A DNA stretch of 64,000 nucleotides from Rebecca billardiae RCC1528. Taxonomy: Eukaryota > Haptophyta. Below are positions 30,460-41,604 of the stretch, piece by piece. The DNA lies in the NCBI GenBank assembly GCA_965240325.2, contig OZ251241.1, forward strand, positions 1,054,001-1,118,000. Reading direction: 5' to 3'. A program made the position numbers and the translations under genes. How positions within the stretch are numbered: position 1 is the stretch's first letter; every line of letters starts with the position of its first letter. Below the pieces are notes generated by a model. The model saw only the letters and a list, made by a program, of their open reading frames with translations. It was not told where the DNA came from and did no database searches.

Positions 30460-33400
30460 TCAACCGCCGTCAGCGGCTGACGCGTGCACAAAGTCGTCAC
30501 CAGCACTGATGTGGGCGATGAGGTCGCCCACCTCGATCGACGCCCCTGGCTTGACGCCCAGCCGGGAGATGAAGCCCGAGATAGGCGCCGTGACGGTCGT
30601 CTCCATTTTCATCGCCTGCCGCGCAGCGACGCCACGGGCGTGCGCGCGGTCAGAATCCGGTGGGCGCGCGCGGCGCGTCGCGCGTGGCACCGTGGCGCGT
30701 CAGTTGCGTCAGCGCGCGGCGCGCGGCGCGCGGCGCGCACCGACATGACTGCGAGCGGCTGCCCCTTCTCCACCGCGTCGCCCTTGGCGACCTTGAGGCT
30801 GACGACCACGCCGGACAGCGGCGAGCCGACCGAGCCGTCGTCGATCGGGTCCGCCTTCTCCGTCTTACCCGCGTCGTCGTCGGGCGTCGCCTTGTCGTCG
30901 CGCACCTGCACGACGCGAGGCTCGCCGTTCACCTCGAAGAGCACCGAGCGCATGCCGCTGGGCAGCGCCTGCGTCGTGCCTGTGCGGCGCGTGCGAGCGG
31001 GCGGGTGCGGCCGGCACGTGTCAGGTGGCCGCGCCAGCCGTACACCCTCTCGGCAGGGCACGCGCGCGCGCGCACGCGCGCGCGCAGACGAGCGGACGCG
31101 CGCGCGCGCAGACGAGCGGACGCGCGCGCGCGCCGCGCGAGAGCGGACGCGCACCGAGCATCTTGATCTCGCACTCCTTGTTGGTGCCGTCGACGAAGTG
31201 GACGGCCTCGCCCACCTCGAGCGGGTGCAGGAAGGCGTGCGTGGGCAGCAGCGACACGTTGCCGTACTTGAGCTGGTACTGCTGGAAGTCGTCGAACACC
31301 GTCGGGTAGAGCGCGTGCGACACGACGTCCTCCTCACTCATCTTCGCCTGCAGGAAGCGCTGCGCGAGGTGGCGCTCGGCGCCGTCGAAGTCGTACGCGG
31401 GCATCGACGCGCCGGGGCGGCCCTCGATCGAGGGCTCGCCCTTGAGCACCTGCGTGCGCAGCGGCTCGGGGAAGCCGCCCGGCGGGATGCCGATCTCGCC
31501 CCTGAAGTACTCCACGACGGACGACGGGAAGTCGAGGTCCGCGGCCTTGGCCGTGACCTCCTCCGGGCCGAGATCGTTGGCAACCATGAAGTTGGCCATG
31601 TCGCCCACGACCTTGGACGAGGGCGTCACCTTGATCACGTCGCCGAGCAGGATGTTCGCCTGCGCGTACGCGCGCTTCACCTGCGTCCACCGCCCCTCGA
31701 GCCCGAGCTGCCGCGTCTGGAACATCAGGTTGGTGTACTGCCCGCCCGGAATCTCGTTGAGATACACATCTGCCGAGCCGGCGAGCTGGCCCGACTCGAA
31801 TGGCCCGTACATCTGGCGAGTGAGCTCCCAGTACTCGTTGAGCGGCTCGATGGACTCAAGGGAGATGCCCGTGTCCTTGTCGGTGCCCGTGGTCGCGCCG
31901 ATCAGCGCGCCCATCGACGGCTGCGACGTCATCCCGCTCATCGCGTCGATCGCGCAGTCCACGATGTCCGCGCCCGCCTCGGCGGCGGCCAGCATGGACG
32001 CCACGCCCGTGCCGGCCGTGTCGTGCGTGTGCACGTGGATGGGCATGTCGGGGAACTCGGCGCGGAGCGCGCCGACGAGCATCCGCGCCGCGTCGGGCTT
32101 GAGCAGCCCCGCCATGTCCTTGATCGCGAGGATGTGCACGCCGAGCGCGTGCAGCTGGCGCGCGTACTCCATGTAGTAATCGAGCGTGTACTTGCGCTTC
32201 TTCGGATCGCACAGGTCGCCCGAGTAGCAGATCGTCGCCTCGATGACGCCGCCGGCCGAGCCGACCGCGTCGATGCCGAGCTTCATGTTGTCGATGTAGT
32301 TGAGCGAGTCGAAGACGCGGAAGACGTCCACGCCGTTGCGCACCGCCAGCTCGCAGAACTTGTGCACCACGTTGTCCGCGTAGCTCGTGTACCCGACCGC
32401 GTTGGCGCCGCGCAGCAGCATCTGGAAGGGCACGCTGGGCGCGGCGGCGCGGAGCGCGCGCAGCCGGTCCCACGGGTCCTCGCGGAGGAAGCGCATCGAG
32501 ACGTCGTAGGTCGCGCCGCCCCACATCTCGAGGGAGAACGCCGAGCGCAGCGCCGCGTCGGTCGCCGGCGCCGCGGCGAGAAGCTCGCCCGTCCGCATCC
32601 GCGTGGCGAGCAGCGACTGGTGCGCGTCGCGCCACGTCGTGTCGGTGAGAAGTAGGCCCTTGTGCGCGCGCACCGCCTTGGCAAAGCCCGCGGGCCCCTC
32701 GCGGAGCAGCACGTCCCGCCAGCCCTTGGGCGCGTCGGGCGTGCTGTGCGCGTACCCCGCCTTCGGCGGCGTCACCAGCTTCACCGACGGCTTCACCTCC
32801 GCGTTCGCGCCGAGCGACTTGGGCTGGCCGTTCACCTTGAGGTTGGCGAGGTAGTTGACAAGCAAGTCTGTCTGCGCGCGCGGCTTGAGCGCGAGCCCCT
32901 TCGCCTCGTCGACGGCCGCGCCGGTCTTGGCGCGCGCGAGGAGCTCGGGGCCGCGCTCCTCGATGTAGCTCGTGTCCACGCCGCCCTTGATGAACACCTC
33001 GTCCGTCATCACCGCGAGCAGGAAGCCCAGGTTCGTGTGCAGGCCGTCGACCGTGAACTCGCCGAGCGCGCGCCGCATGCGGTGGCACGCCGTCGGCAGC
33101 GAGTCGGCGCGCGCGGTGATCTTCGTGAGCAACGAGTCGTAGTGCGGCGAGATGGTGAGCCCGGTGTACCCCACGCCGTCGAGCCGGATGCCCGGGCCCG
33201 CGGGCGAGCGGTAGTTCGTGATCGTCCCCGTGTCCGGCCGGAAGTTGTCGTTGGGGTCCTCGGTGGTGATGCGGCACTGGATGGCGACGCCGCGCATCGA
33301 GAGCTTGTCCTGCGTGATCCCCATCTGCTGCAGCGTCTCGCCCGCGGCGACGCGGATCTGCGCCTGCACGAGGTCGATCCCCGTGATCTCCTCCGTGATC

Positions 33401-34548
33401 GTGTGCTCCACCTGGATCCGCGGGTTCACCTCGATGAAGTAGTGCTTCCCCTCCTGGTCGACGAGGAACTCGACCGTGCCCGCGGCACGGTACTTGGTCG
33501 CCTTTGCAATCTGCACCGCGTCCGCGTGCAGCTGCGCGCGGAGCGTGTCGTCGAGGCCGATGGCGGGGGCGATCTCGACGACCTTCTGGTGTCGCCGCTG
33601 CACCGAGCAGTCCCGCTCGAACAGGTGCACCACGTCGCCCGTCCCGTCGCCCAGCACCTGCACCTCGACGTGCCGAGGCCGCTCAATGTACTTCTCGAGG
33701 AAGACGGTGCCATCGCCAAACGACGCCAGCGCCTCCGACATCGCCGCGGGCACGCCGGCGCGGAGCTCGTCCATGGTGCGCACGACGCGCATGCCCTTCC
33801 CGCCGCCGCCCATCGCCGCCTTCACCATGATCGGCAGCCCCGCCTTCTCCGCGAACGCCACCGCCTCGTCGACGTCCGCGACCGCGTCCGAGCCCGGGAT
33901 CACCGGCAGGCCAGCGGCGATCGCCATCTCGCGCGCGTCCGTCTTGGAGCCGAACTCGGAGATGGTGGTGGGAGACGGGCCGATGAAGACGATGCCGTTC
34001 GCCTCGCACTGCTTCGCAAAGTCCGCGTTCTCCGAGAGGAAGCCGTACCCCGGGTGGATCGCCTGCGCGCCCGTCGCCTTGGCGGCTTTGATGATCGTCG
34101 GGATGTCGAGGTACGCGCCGACCGGCGTCATCTCGGAGCCCTCGGGGTTGAGGAGGTACGCCTGGTCCGCGGCGTAGCGGTGCTTCGCGTACTCGTCCTC
34201 CCGCGAGTAGATCGAGATCGCCTGCGCGCCCAGCTCGTGGATCGCGCGGCACACGCGCGTCGCAATCTCGCCGCGGTTCGCGACGAGGATGCGCTCGAAC
34301 GGAGGCTTCGACAGGTCAGGCGGCGTGAGCGCGGCGGCGGTGGTCTCCGACTGTTTGGGCGGCGACATCGTCATGGCGACCCGCGCCGAGCGCGCGCGCG
34401 CGGCGCCGCGCAGCGGAGCCGCCGCGGCACGCGCGTGCGCGGCCGGTGCGCGCGCGGCGGCCGGAGCGCGCGCCGTGTGCAGCACGGTCGCGGCGGAGGC
34501 GGTGCAGACAGCGACGAGCGCCAGGAGCGCGGTGTGTGCTGGCGCCAT
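30460..34548 (-). CDS. PYC: Pyruvate carboxylase with plastid-type leader, three exons
   Basis: Carboxylates pyruvate to oxaloacetate using ATP, bicarbonate and biotin. Exons 34548-31155, 30979-30741 and 30615-30460 give 1,262 residues. Introns are 175 and 125 nt, both with GTGCGC donors. Removing them restores the KMLG-TTQALPSGMRSVLFEV join and the biotin site MS-AMKMET. Biotin carboxylase domain: FERILVANRGEIA (about 85), VKAAMGGGGKGM, RDCSVQRRHQKVVE, EVNPRIQVEHT. Carboxyltransferase domain: TWRDAHQSLLATRMRT, AIKDMAGLL, HVHTHDTAGTG. The biotin carrier domain forms the last 70 residues. The N-terminus is a hydrophobic signal (MAPAHTALLALVAVCTASAA) followed by an Ala/Arg-rich, acid-free stretch of about 45 residues, as expected for a plastid behind extra membranes rather than a mitochondrion. 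Confidence 0.95.
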
Positions 34549-35055
34549 GGTGCAGACGCGCGCCGGTGGTGAGGCTGTCGACGCTCACGCGCAGATGCCG
34601 GCTGCGCTCGCGCAGCGGTCGCGAGACGACGGCCGAACCCCGCGGTTGCCGGCTGGCACGTACACAGCGCGTTGCGTCAAGCCGGCCTGCGCGGCGCTCG
34701 TCCTGGACAAGCTGCGAGGCGTGGTGAGCAGCCGGAGTGTCCCAACGCGATTGCGTGGCTGCTTACCGGATTTACCCCGATTTGTATGGTGTGACGCTTC
34801 GTCGCCGAGCAAAAGGGACGAAGGGCCAATAATAAGATTGGAGTTTGGCGTCGGAATAATTGTGCAGGCAGCCCGCCGCAGAAATCGCGGGGCTCTAAAA
34901 AATCCGGGCTCTTTTAGCCGCCGCCATCGTGAACATCATCGATCGTCACGCAACATCATCGCAGCGCCGTTGCGGCCCGAGGGACGCCGGCAGCGGCCTC
35001 GAGGCGTGCCGAGGAGAGACAGGACGAGGCGCACGCGTCACGCGCGCCCACGCGC
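34549..35055. other. Upstream region of pyruvate carboxylase gene
   Basis: 507 bp between the pyruvate carboxylase start and the stop of the RBM26/27-like gene, both on the minus strand. It contains an AT-rich stretch (about 34825-34910) that could be the core promoter; no gene is seen. Confidence 0.4.
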
Positions 35056-36318
35056 CTACCCATCGTGCGCCTCAGCTGCGCCAGCGGTCCCGTTGGGCGC
35101 GCGCGTCTCCGAGGCGGCGTGCGCGCCGCCGCTCTCGTCCAAGTTGCCCTTGGCGTCGCCGTTCGCACCGGCGCGCGCGGCAGCGGACGTCGGCTGCGCT
35201 GGCTGTGAGCACGCTTGCTGCGTCTGCCTCAATCGGCTGGCGTCGCGCGCGAGCGCCTCCTTGGTCTTCGCGGCCAGGGCCTGTCCCACCGCGCGCGGTC
35301 CGCGGCGCGCGCCCAGAGGAGGAGGCGATGATGAGTGCCAGGCGCCTTTGCGGACGCACGGGCCTACCGGGCGCAGTCGGCGCGCTCGGCGCGAGCGAAA
35401 CGCGCGCGTACGGTGATCTGCGCCTTCAGCGCCTCCTTCTCCTCCTTCGACGCGTGCTTCATGCCCGCCAGTCGAGCAAGCAGCACCTGCGGAGCCGACA
35501 TGCGCGCGCGTGCACACGCGGCAGAAGCACGTTAGGTGCACAGAGTGAGGGAGCGAGGGGTGGCGCGCAGCAGTAGGGCGTGCGCGGGCGCGCAAGGGCG
35601 CGTCGGCACCGCGAGTCTAGCACGGGCGGGCCACGCGGTCCTCCGCCCCGGCGGACGCGAGCGCGGCGGGCCTCGCGTGCGGCGTGTGCGGCGAGGCCGC
35701 AGCAGCGCACGGGCCTGGGGCGCGCAGGGCGCCGCGCACGCCGATCGGTGTGCGCACCTTCTGCTCCGCCAGTTGCGACTTGATGGCAGCGGCGCTGCCG
35801 CTGTCGCCCGCGCGGCGCGCGCCCGCACCCTCGCCGCCGGCCGCGCCGCCCTCGCCGCCTCCTCCGCCGCTGCCCGCGCTGCCGCCCTCGGCACTCGGCC
35901 GCGCGCGCGACTCCACGCCGAGCGCGCCCTCGTGCCTCGGCCCGCTGAGCGGCGCGTGGTGCGGCGCGCGCGCCCTCCAGCCGTCGCGGTGGTGTCCCGA
36001 TGCCGCGCCGTCCGCGCCGAACGGCTCCGGCGGCTGGGCCGGCCGCTGGTTGTGTGGCCGCGCCCACGCCACACCGACAGGGCTCCCCTCGAGCTCGTGC
36101 GCGGCGCACAGCACGGCCGCCTCAGCCTCGGCGCGCGTGTTGAACTGCACGAACGCGTTGCGCGTGTGCGGCCGCACCTCGATGTTGAGGATCGCGCCGA
36201 ACTGGCCGAAGTGCCCGTTGAGCGCTGCGATTGTGTTCGACTGCGGCGGCACCCTGGACACGTAGACGGTGGTGGCGCGCGGGTGGCTGCAGCCGCTGCC
36301 TTTGGCGGCGGCGCCGGC

Positions 36319-36362
<44 letters not shown>

Positions 36363-38240
36363 CGGCACTGCCGCCACTGCCCGAGAGGGGCACCGGGGGC
36401 GGCGCACGCCCCGGCGACGGCTGCCCGGCCGGCGCGGCGTGCTCGCCCTGATGCGCCGCCCGCGCTGCCGACGGCGCCGGCAGCTGCTGCCCAAACTGCT
36501 CCCACGCCTCACACGGCCTCGCGTGCGCAGCGCGTGGCGAGACGGCCGCGCCGCCGCCGTTCGGGTGGCGCATGCCCAGCGCCTCGCCCGCGCGGGCGGC
36601 CGCGGCCGCGAGCATCGCGCTGTCCATGCCTCCAGGCGCGCAGCCGAGCGCGGGCACCGGAGGCGGGACGATGCCCGCGAGCAGCGCGGGCAACGGCGGC
36701 GGCGGTCCACAGCCGGGCGGAGGCGGCGCGCCCGACCCCGGGCCGAACGGCACGTCCGCCGGGCGATGCATGGGCGACCTGCCGTCGCGCGGGCCCCGTG
36801 CGCCTGGGTGCGCAGGGCCCGCGGGCGGCATCGGCGAGAGGCCACGAGGCGGCGGCAGCGGGGGCTGGTGCTGCTGCGGCTGCTGCCACGGCCCACCCTG
36901 AGGCGGCAGCGGCGGCTGCTGCTGCTGCTGCTGCTGCCAGTGCCCAGCTGGTGGCGGCGGCAGCGGCGGCTGCTGCCAGTGCGCACGCATCCGGCTACCG
37001 CCGCCGCCAGCGTCGGACGACCACGCTCTCGGGCCGTAGCCGTCGCCTGCCCCGAGCCCAACGTCGGCGGGCGGCCGGCCTGGCGGCATGGGCGGCCGGT
37101 AGTGAGCGCCGCCCGCGCCGCCCCACGAGCGGTGATCCTCGCCGCCAGGCGGCATCGGGCCGCCTGGCGCGTGCGCAGCCCACGGGCCGCGCTCCCCCGG
37201 CGATGGGCGGCCGTCGCGCGCACGCTCAGCGCGATGCCAGCCGGACCCACCCGGTGCACCCGGACTGATGGGCGCGCCGTAGTCGGCGCAAGTCCGGGGC
37301 GGATTCCAACCGCCGCCTCCATACGCGGCCGAGGCGCCGTGCCCGCCGCCGTGCGCGCCCCAGCCCATGCCGCCGTGGCGCTCGGTGCCCCGACGCCCGG
37401 CCGAGGGCGGCGAGCGCGGCGGCGAGCGGGCCCTCGCTCGCTCGGCTCGTGCCGGCGCCGTGCGCTCCGTGCGCGCCGACTCAGCGCGCTCCGCGCGCCC
37501 CAAGTCTCCGCGCGCACGCTTGGCCGCGCTCGGGGTCGCGCGCTCGGGCGTGTCCTCTGGCTCGCGACGGCGGCGTGCAGCGTGCGCCTCGGCTGTGGGC
37601 GGGCTGGATCGCCTGCCCTCGCTCCGATTGCCGCCGCCGCCCTCGTCGCCGCCGCTGCTGCCGCCGCCGCCAACGCCGTAGCCGACGACGTCGCCGTCGT
37701 CGTCGTCGTCGTCGTCGTCGTCCTGCTCCTCGTCATCGTCGCCTCGTCGGCGCCGCCGCTTCCGCCTCGCGCCGCGCTCGTTGGAGACGAAGGAGCGCGC
37801 GGCGATCGCGTCGAAGAGCTCGGTGACGATGCGCTGCGTCTCTGCGCGCGTCGCGTCGCGGCGGCGGATGGCGCGGACGGGATGCGAGCACTGTGGGTGC
37901 GGACGCGTCACACCCGCTGCGCGCCGCTGAGCGCATGCGCGGCAAGGCGCACCGTCTTCGAGGGCACCGGCAAGTCGCTGGCTGCACTGCTCTTGCAGCT
38001 CATCGGGCGTACCCTCCGACTTCAGCACGGCGAACACGGACTCGGCAAGGCTGGGTGAATCCCCATCGCTGCGCGCGCGGCGGAAGGGTCGTCGGGCGTG
38101 CGCAGTGAGCGCGCGCGCAAACCGCGGGAGGACGCTGGACGGGCGCGTCGCGCCGGGCGGGATCGGGCGGCTCACAAGGGCTCGAGCTTTCTGACGAGGT
38201 ACGTGAGCAGGTGCTCGGCGTCCCACTCGTCGAAGAGCAT
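35056..38240 (-). CDS. RBM26/27-like RNA-binding protein, five exons
   Basis: In animals RBM26/27 act in nuclear RNA surveillance with the exosome adaptor machinery. Exons 38240-38176, 38068-37953, 37841-35758, 35486-35412 and 35280-35056 give 854 residues in phase. The first three exons rebuild an RBM26-type PWI-like domain: MLFDEWDAEHLLTYLVRKLE, then SLAESVFAVLKSEGTPDELQ, ending ETQRIVTELFDAIAARSFV. Next come a basic/poly-Asp segment, a long Gly/Pro/Gln-rich region with poly-Gly near 36320-36360, and one RRM (about 585-660: TTVYVSRVPP, AFVQFNTRAEAEAAV). The C-terminal coiled coil AEQK-VLLARLAGMKHASKEE continues into exon 5, as in RBM26/27. The family's CCCH finger is not intact; only RTCADY resembles its beginning. 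Low-complexity codons make exon 3 boundaries inside the Pro/Gly part unverifiable. Confidence 0.82.
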
Positions 38241-39078
38241 GAGTGCCGCGCGAGGTCAGGCCGCACGATCGGTGTCCGCCATGCTGACCGGATGGCCCGC
38301 GGGCCGCGGCGGCTTTCGGCGCCAGCTCATTCCGATGGCGGCCGAACACGCCGCAGGTGATGATGCCGCGCGCCGCGGACGTGGACGTGCTCGTCGACGA
38401 CGATGGCGGGCTGGAGTTCTCGGACGACAGCCTGTCTGAGTCTGATGCGATGCATCACAAAGCCGTCGCCGCCGGCTCTTCCCACGCGAAGGTGGCGTTT
38501 CGCACCGCGCCGAGCGGCCCATGCCGGCCAAGGCAGCAGTCGATATCTGACGACATTCACGGTGGGAGTGTGGCGGCAGCGGACACCGAACCTCGTGTAT
38601 CCGGGATGTAGCTCGTCAAGGGGGAACCCTCTCGACTCTGTGTTCCAGTGTGTAAGCGCGCCCGGGGCATCACTTGGCTCCGCCGGTCCGATCAGACCGA
38701 TGCCATTCCGAGAACTCATCAGCGAGTCTCTGGCAGATGCGCGGGGCCCACATTGCACTCAGTGGCACATGCACATGCGCATGTGATGCGCGCTGACTCT
38801 CGCCGCGCGCCTATCCTGCTGCCGCGCGTGTGCTTGTATTTGTTTAGTGCGTGCATCATGCAGCGTCGGATAAAGTCACACTCCCGGCCCCGCCCGGGTC
38901 TGACACGGTGTCAGTCAGTGTCACACCGCCGTCGAGATCGACCGAATCATCGATCTGCTGATTCGATTTCGGATCTGATTGCGTGACGATGAGTTCTGAT
39001 TGTGATAGTAGTTGTCGTTGATACAGTGATACTCACTACTGCAATAACACTTAACAGGCTTCCGCCTAAGGCGGCTCA
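38241..39078. other. Intergenic region upstream of RBM26/27-like gene
   Basis: 838 bp. The segment 38400-38680 is a diverged copy of the ARM-BTB upstream block (listed separately). The remainder up to the first ARM-BTB gene is AT-richer, with no gene. Confidence 0.5.
38400..38680 (-). repeat. Diverged copy of the ARM-BTB upstream block
   Basis: It shares ordered words with the blocks preceding the ARM-BTB genes: gatggcgggctggagttct, then gatgcat with following tcgccgccggc, then ttcac...gggagtgtggcggcag, ccgggatgt and ctctcgactctg. The GATGCAT word is 209 bp from the RBM26/27-like start codon, against 214-240 bp in ARM-BTB genes. Confidence 0.65.
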
Positions 39079-40710
39079 TCAGCCGTGGCCCGTACTGTAA
39101 TTTAGTACTACCGTACTGTTCGACGACGTGCGCTGCCGCTTGCTCATGCTTTCGCCGCCCTGCTCTGGTGGATGCGCATGAGCGAGGTCCACCGCCACGG
39201 CCTCCAACAGCGTGCACGCCTCGCGCGGATCCTCGTCCTTGAACGCACTCCAACGCGCCTGGCTCACGATCGCCTTCAAGTTGGCCTTCACCACAGCGCG
39301 CGCTGCCTCGCTGATCCGAGAGCCAGCTCCCGCCGCGCGCGCGTGCCGCAGGATGTCCAGGCAGTTGTCCGCGTCCAGCACGCCCAGCACCGCCTCCTCG
39401 CACCGACCCGCCACGAGGCCCAGCAGGTCAGCACCAGCGGGCGCAGAGGCCGCCTCGGCTGCGTCTGGCCCAGACGGCCGTGCGCCTTGCACGCTCCCAG
39501 CAGCACCCTCGCCGGGCGGCTGCAGCTTGCACGCCAGCCGAAGCAGCTCGAGCACCTCGCCCGGCTCGGTGGGCAGCTCGGCGCGACCGCCCGCGTGCAG
39601 CTGGCGCAGCAGCGCCTCGTGCGCCGCCGAGCTGAAGTCAGGGTCGGCGTCCACCTCGCGCCGGCTGCCTTCGGCCAGGCCGCCGCCCAGCTGCCGCGCA
39701 AAGTAGCTCGAGCCGTGGATCAGGAGCGCGCGGCTGCCGCCCAGCTGCGTGCCGTCCGCGCAGCGGAACACCACGTCGTGCCGCGCGGCGGACGGCTCGC
39801 TCACCAACGCCGACTGCGACAGCAGCTGCTCGTGCGACGCGCGCAGCTCGTCGACCTCCTGCGCCAGCCGGGCGCACTGCGCGCCCGCCGAGCGCAGCGC
39901 GCGCTCACAGCACTCGTCATCGCGCACGAGCTTCTTCGCAGCCTGCATGCAGGCGTCCCCGCTGTCGGCGCCGGCGTCGTGGTGCGCACGACGCAGCAGC
40001 GCGCCCACGGCCTGCTCGTTGCTCGCCACCTCCGCGCGGCCGGCGGCAGAGCGTGTGAGGATATCGATCGCACGCTGTGCCCGTGTTCGAGTGGTACAGT
40101 CGGGTGAGCACGCCGTTGAAGCGAGCGGAGGGATGGCGCCAGCCTCGATGATTGGCACGCGGAGCGAGTCTGACCTGGCGAGGTTGCCGAGAGCACCCGC
40201 TGCACGGCCCAGAGCCTGCGCATTGGTGCTGGACTTGAGCAGCGCGACGAGCGGCGAGATCGCGCCAGAGTCGGCGATCGGTGCGCGGAGCGAGTCTGAC
40301 ACGGCAAGGTTGGCGAGAGCACCCGCCGCTTCCTTGCACGTCCCTACAGCATCGGTTGTCTGCAGCATGGCCACGAGGGGCTGCACCGCGCCAGCCCGTG
40401 ACACGCAGCCAGGGACATGGGCGGCGATCCTCGCGAGAGCTGCCGCCGCAGCTGCCCGAACGCTTGCTTCGCCCGATGCTCCCAGCATGCGCACGAGGGC
40501 TGCGATCGAGCCGCCTCGCTCGATTGCATCGGGCTCTTCGAGCGTGCGGCCCGGCCTCGGAACGCAGAATGGCGTGAGCGCGCTCACGATGGCCTCGTCA
40601 TCACGTGGCGTCGCCTCGAGCGCGCGCACGAGGTCAGAGAGCGTGGCGGGGCCGATAGCCGCCGAGGCGAGTGACCCAGCGCGAACCACGGCCTTCTGGA
40701 CACACGTCAT
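39079..40710 (-). CDS. ARM-BTB protein, copy A (4 ARM units)
   Basis: 543 residues from the Met at 40710 (MTCVQKAVVRAG). Layout: N-terminal helical cap (1-66); four ARM units (67-232), the second and third of the pattern GA[IV]xPLVALL...LRxPI; coiled coil (about 264-300); BTB domain (311-397: HDVVFRCADGTQL, SRALLIHGSSYFARQL, LHAGGRAELP); BACK-like helices (430-490); and a basic SKRQRTS. BTB domains bind CUL3, and ARM-BTB proteins in plants (ARIA, ABAP1) act in the nucleus, so a nuclear ubiquitin-ligase adaptor is the likely role by inference. Unlike the other copies it lacks the stop after SKRQRTS and reads on for 14 residues. Single exon; leftmost copy, ending the array. Confidence 0.85.
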   Translation of the reverse strand: MTCVQKAVVRAGSLASAAIGPATLSDLVRALEATPRDDEAIVSALTPFCVPRPGRTLEEPDAIERGGSIAALVRMLGASGEASVRAAAAAALARIAAHVPGCVSRAGAVQPLVAMLQTTDAVGTCKEAAGALANLAVSDSLRAPIADSGAISPLVALLKSSTNAQALGRAAGALGNLARSDSLRVPIIEAGAIPPLASTACSPDCTTRTRAQRAIDILTRSAAGRAEVASNEQAVGALLRRAHHDAGADSGDACMQAAKKLVRDDECCERALRSAGAQCARLAQEVDELRASHEQLLSQSALVSEPSAARHDVVFRCADGTQLGGSRALLIHGSSYFARQLGGGLAEGSRREVDADPDFSSAAHEALLRQLHAGGRAELPTEPGEVLELLRLACKLQPPGEGAAGSVQGARPSGPDAAEAASAPAGADLLGLVAGRCEEAVLGVLDADNCLDILRHARAAGAGSRISEAARAVVKANLKAIVSQARWSAFKDEDPREACTLLEAVAVDLAHAHPPEQGGESMSKRQRTSSNSTVVLNYSTGHG

Positions 40711-41604
40711 GTGGCCGCCGCAGTGGGCAGCCGCTCGTCGCCGCTCGAACGACAAGCGCTCTCGATCGACGATGATCGAGGGCTGACGATGGGGCGCATA
40801 GCCAACCGTCGTCGTTGTCGCCTGGCGGCGGCGGCCGGCGGAGCCCTCCACCGCCCGGACTCTGGGTGAACGGTCACTCCACGGCCGGGGAAGCAGCGCG
40901 ATGGCGGGCTGGAGCTCTAGGACCGCAGCCGTCTGTCTCTCTGACCCGATGCATGGCGAAGCCTTCGCTGCCCAGCCCTTGCGCTGGCAGTAAGCCGGTA
41001 TCTAGCTAGTGAGTAGCTGATGCAGCCACCGGGACCGCGCGCAGGTGGTCAGTGCCCGTGCCGAATCAGGTCCGAACCAGCTGCAGGCCGAACGGCCGAA
41101 GCACTGGGTCGATGACAGGAACTGACGACGTTCACAGCAGGAGTGTGGCGGCAGTGGGCACCAAGCTACGTGAACAACTTTCTCCGGGATGTGCGTCGCG
41201 ATGGCGGAGCTCTCTCGACTCTGCGTCAGGTGTACTCTCCACACGCCCAGGGCCGGGCACCGCCCGTTCTCATCATCGGCCCTCGTGGCCTCGCGATCGT
41301 TCGACGACGAGGAAGCGGTCATCATCGATCGTCCTTCGTATTGAACGTACTACGCAACAATACTTGTTGCCGTCGCATCGAAAGCCTCATCATGCGCGAC
41401 GGGCGGATGAATCATCAAGCAACTTCGGTTGCACACCTACTAACTGTTATACTAGCAGGCTGGCCGTACGGACGTCAGGACCGTGCCGCTCGTCAATAGA
41501 CATCCGACGGTTCGGGACTGTCAGTCGGAGTCGGACACTCGATCGATCCGATGTAACTGATTACGAGGCTCTGCGCCGTCGCCAGTGATGCTGCGCTCTG
41601 ATGC
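40711..41604 (-). repeat. Upstream block between ARM-BTB copies A and B
   Basis: 894 bp. The part 40830-41450 is nearly identical to the block upstream of copy B (for example gaccgcgcgcaggtggtcag and ttcacagcaggagtgtggcg). It presumably holds promoter and 5' UTR of copy A and the terminator of copy B. No gene is seen on either strand. Confidence 0.75.

Noticed and set aside
31021-31154. C-terminal continuation of pyruvate carboxylase without splicing
   Set aside because: It would end the enzyme in Arg/Ala/Cys repeats and lose the biotin domain, which is found intact in two downstream exons with matching phase.
30484-32655. 723-residue plus-strand open frame opposite pyruvate carboxylase
   Set aside because: Antisense shadow; the minus strand carries unmistakable carboxylase motifs. 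The same holds for 32662-34572.
35536-38058. 840-residue plus-strand open frame opposite the RBM26/27-like gene
   Set aside because: Antisense of low-complexity Gly/Pro/Ser codons, with no fold-like sequence. The minus-strand exons rebuild a known family.
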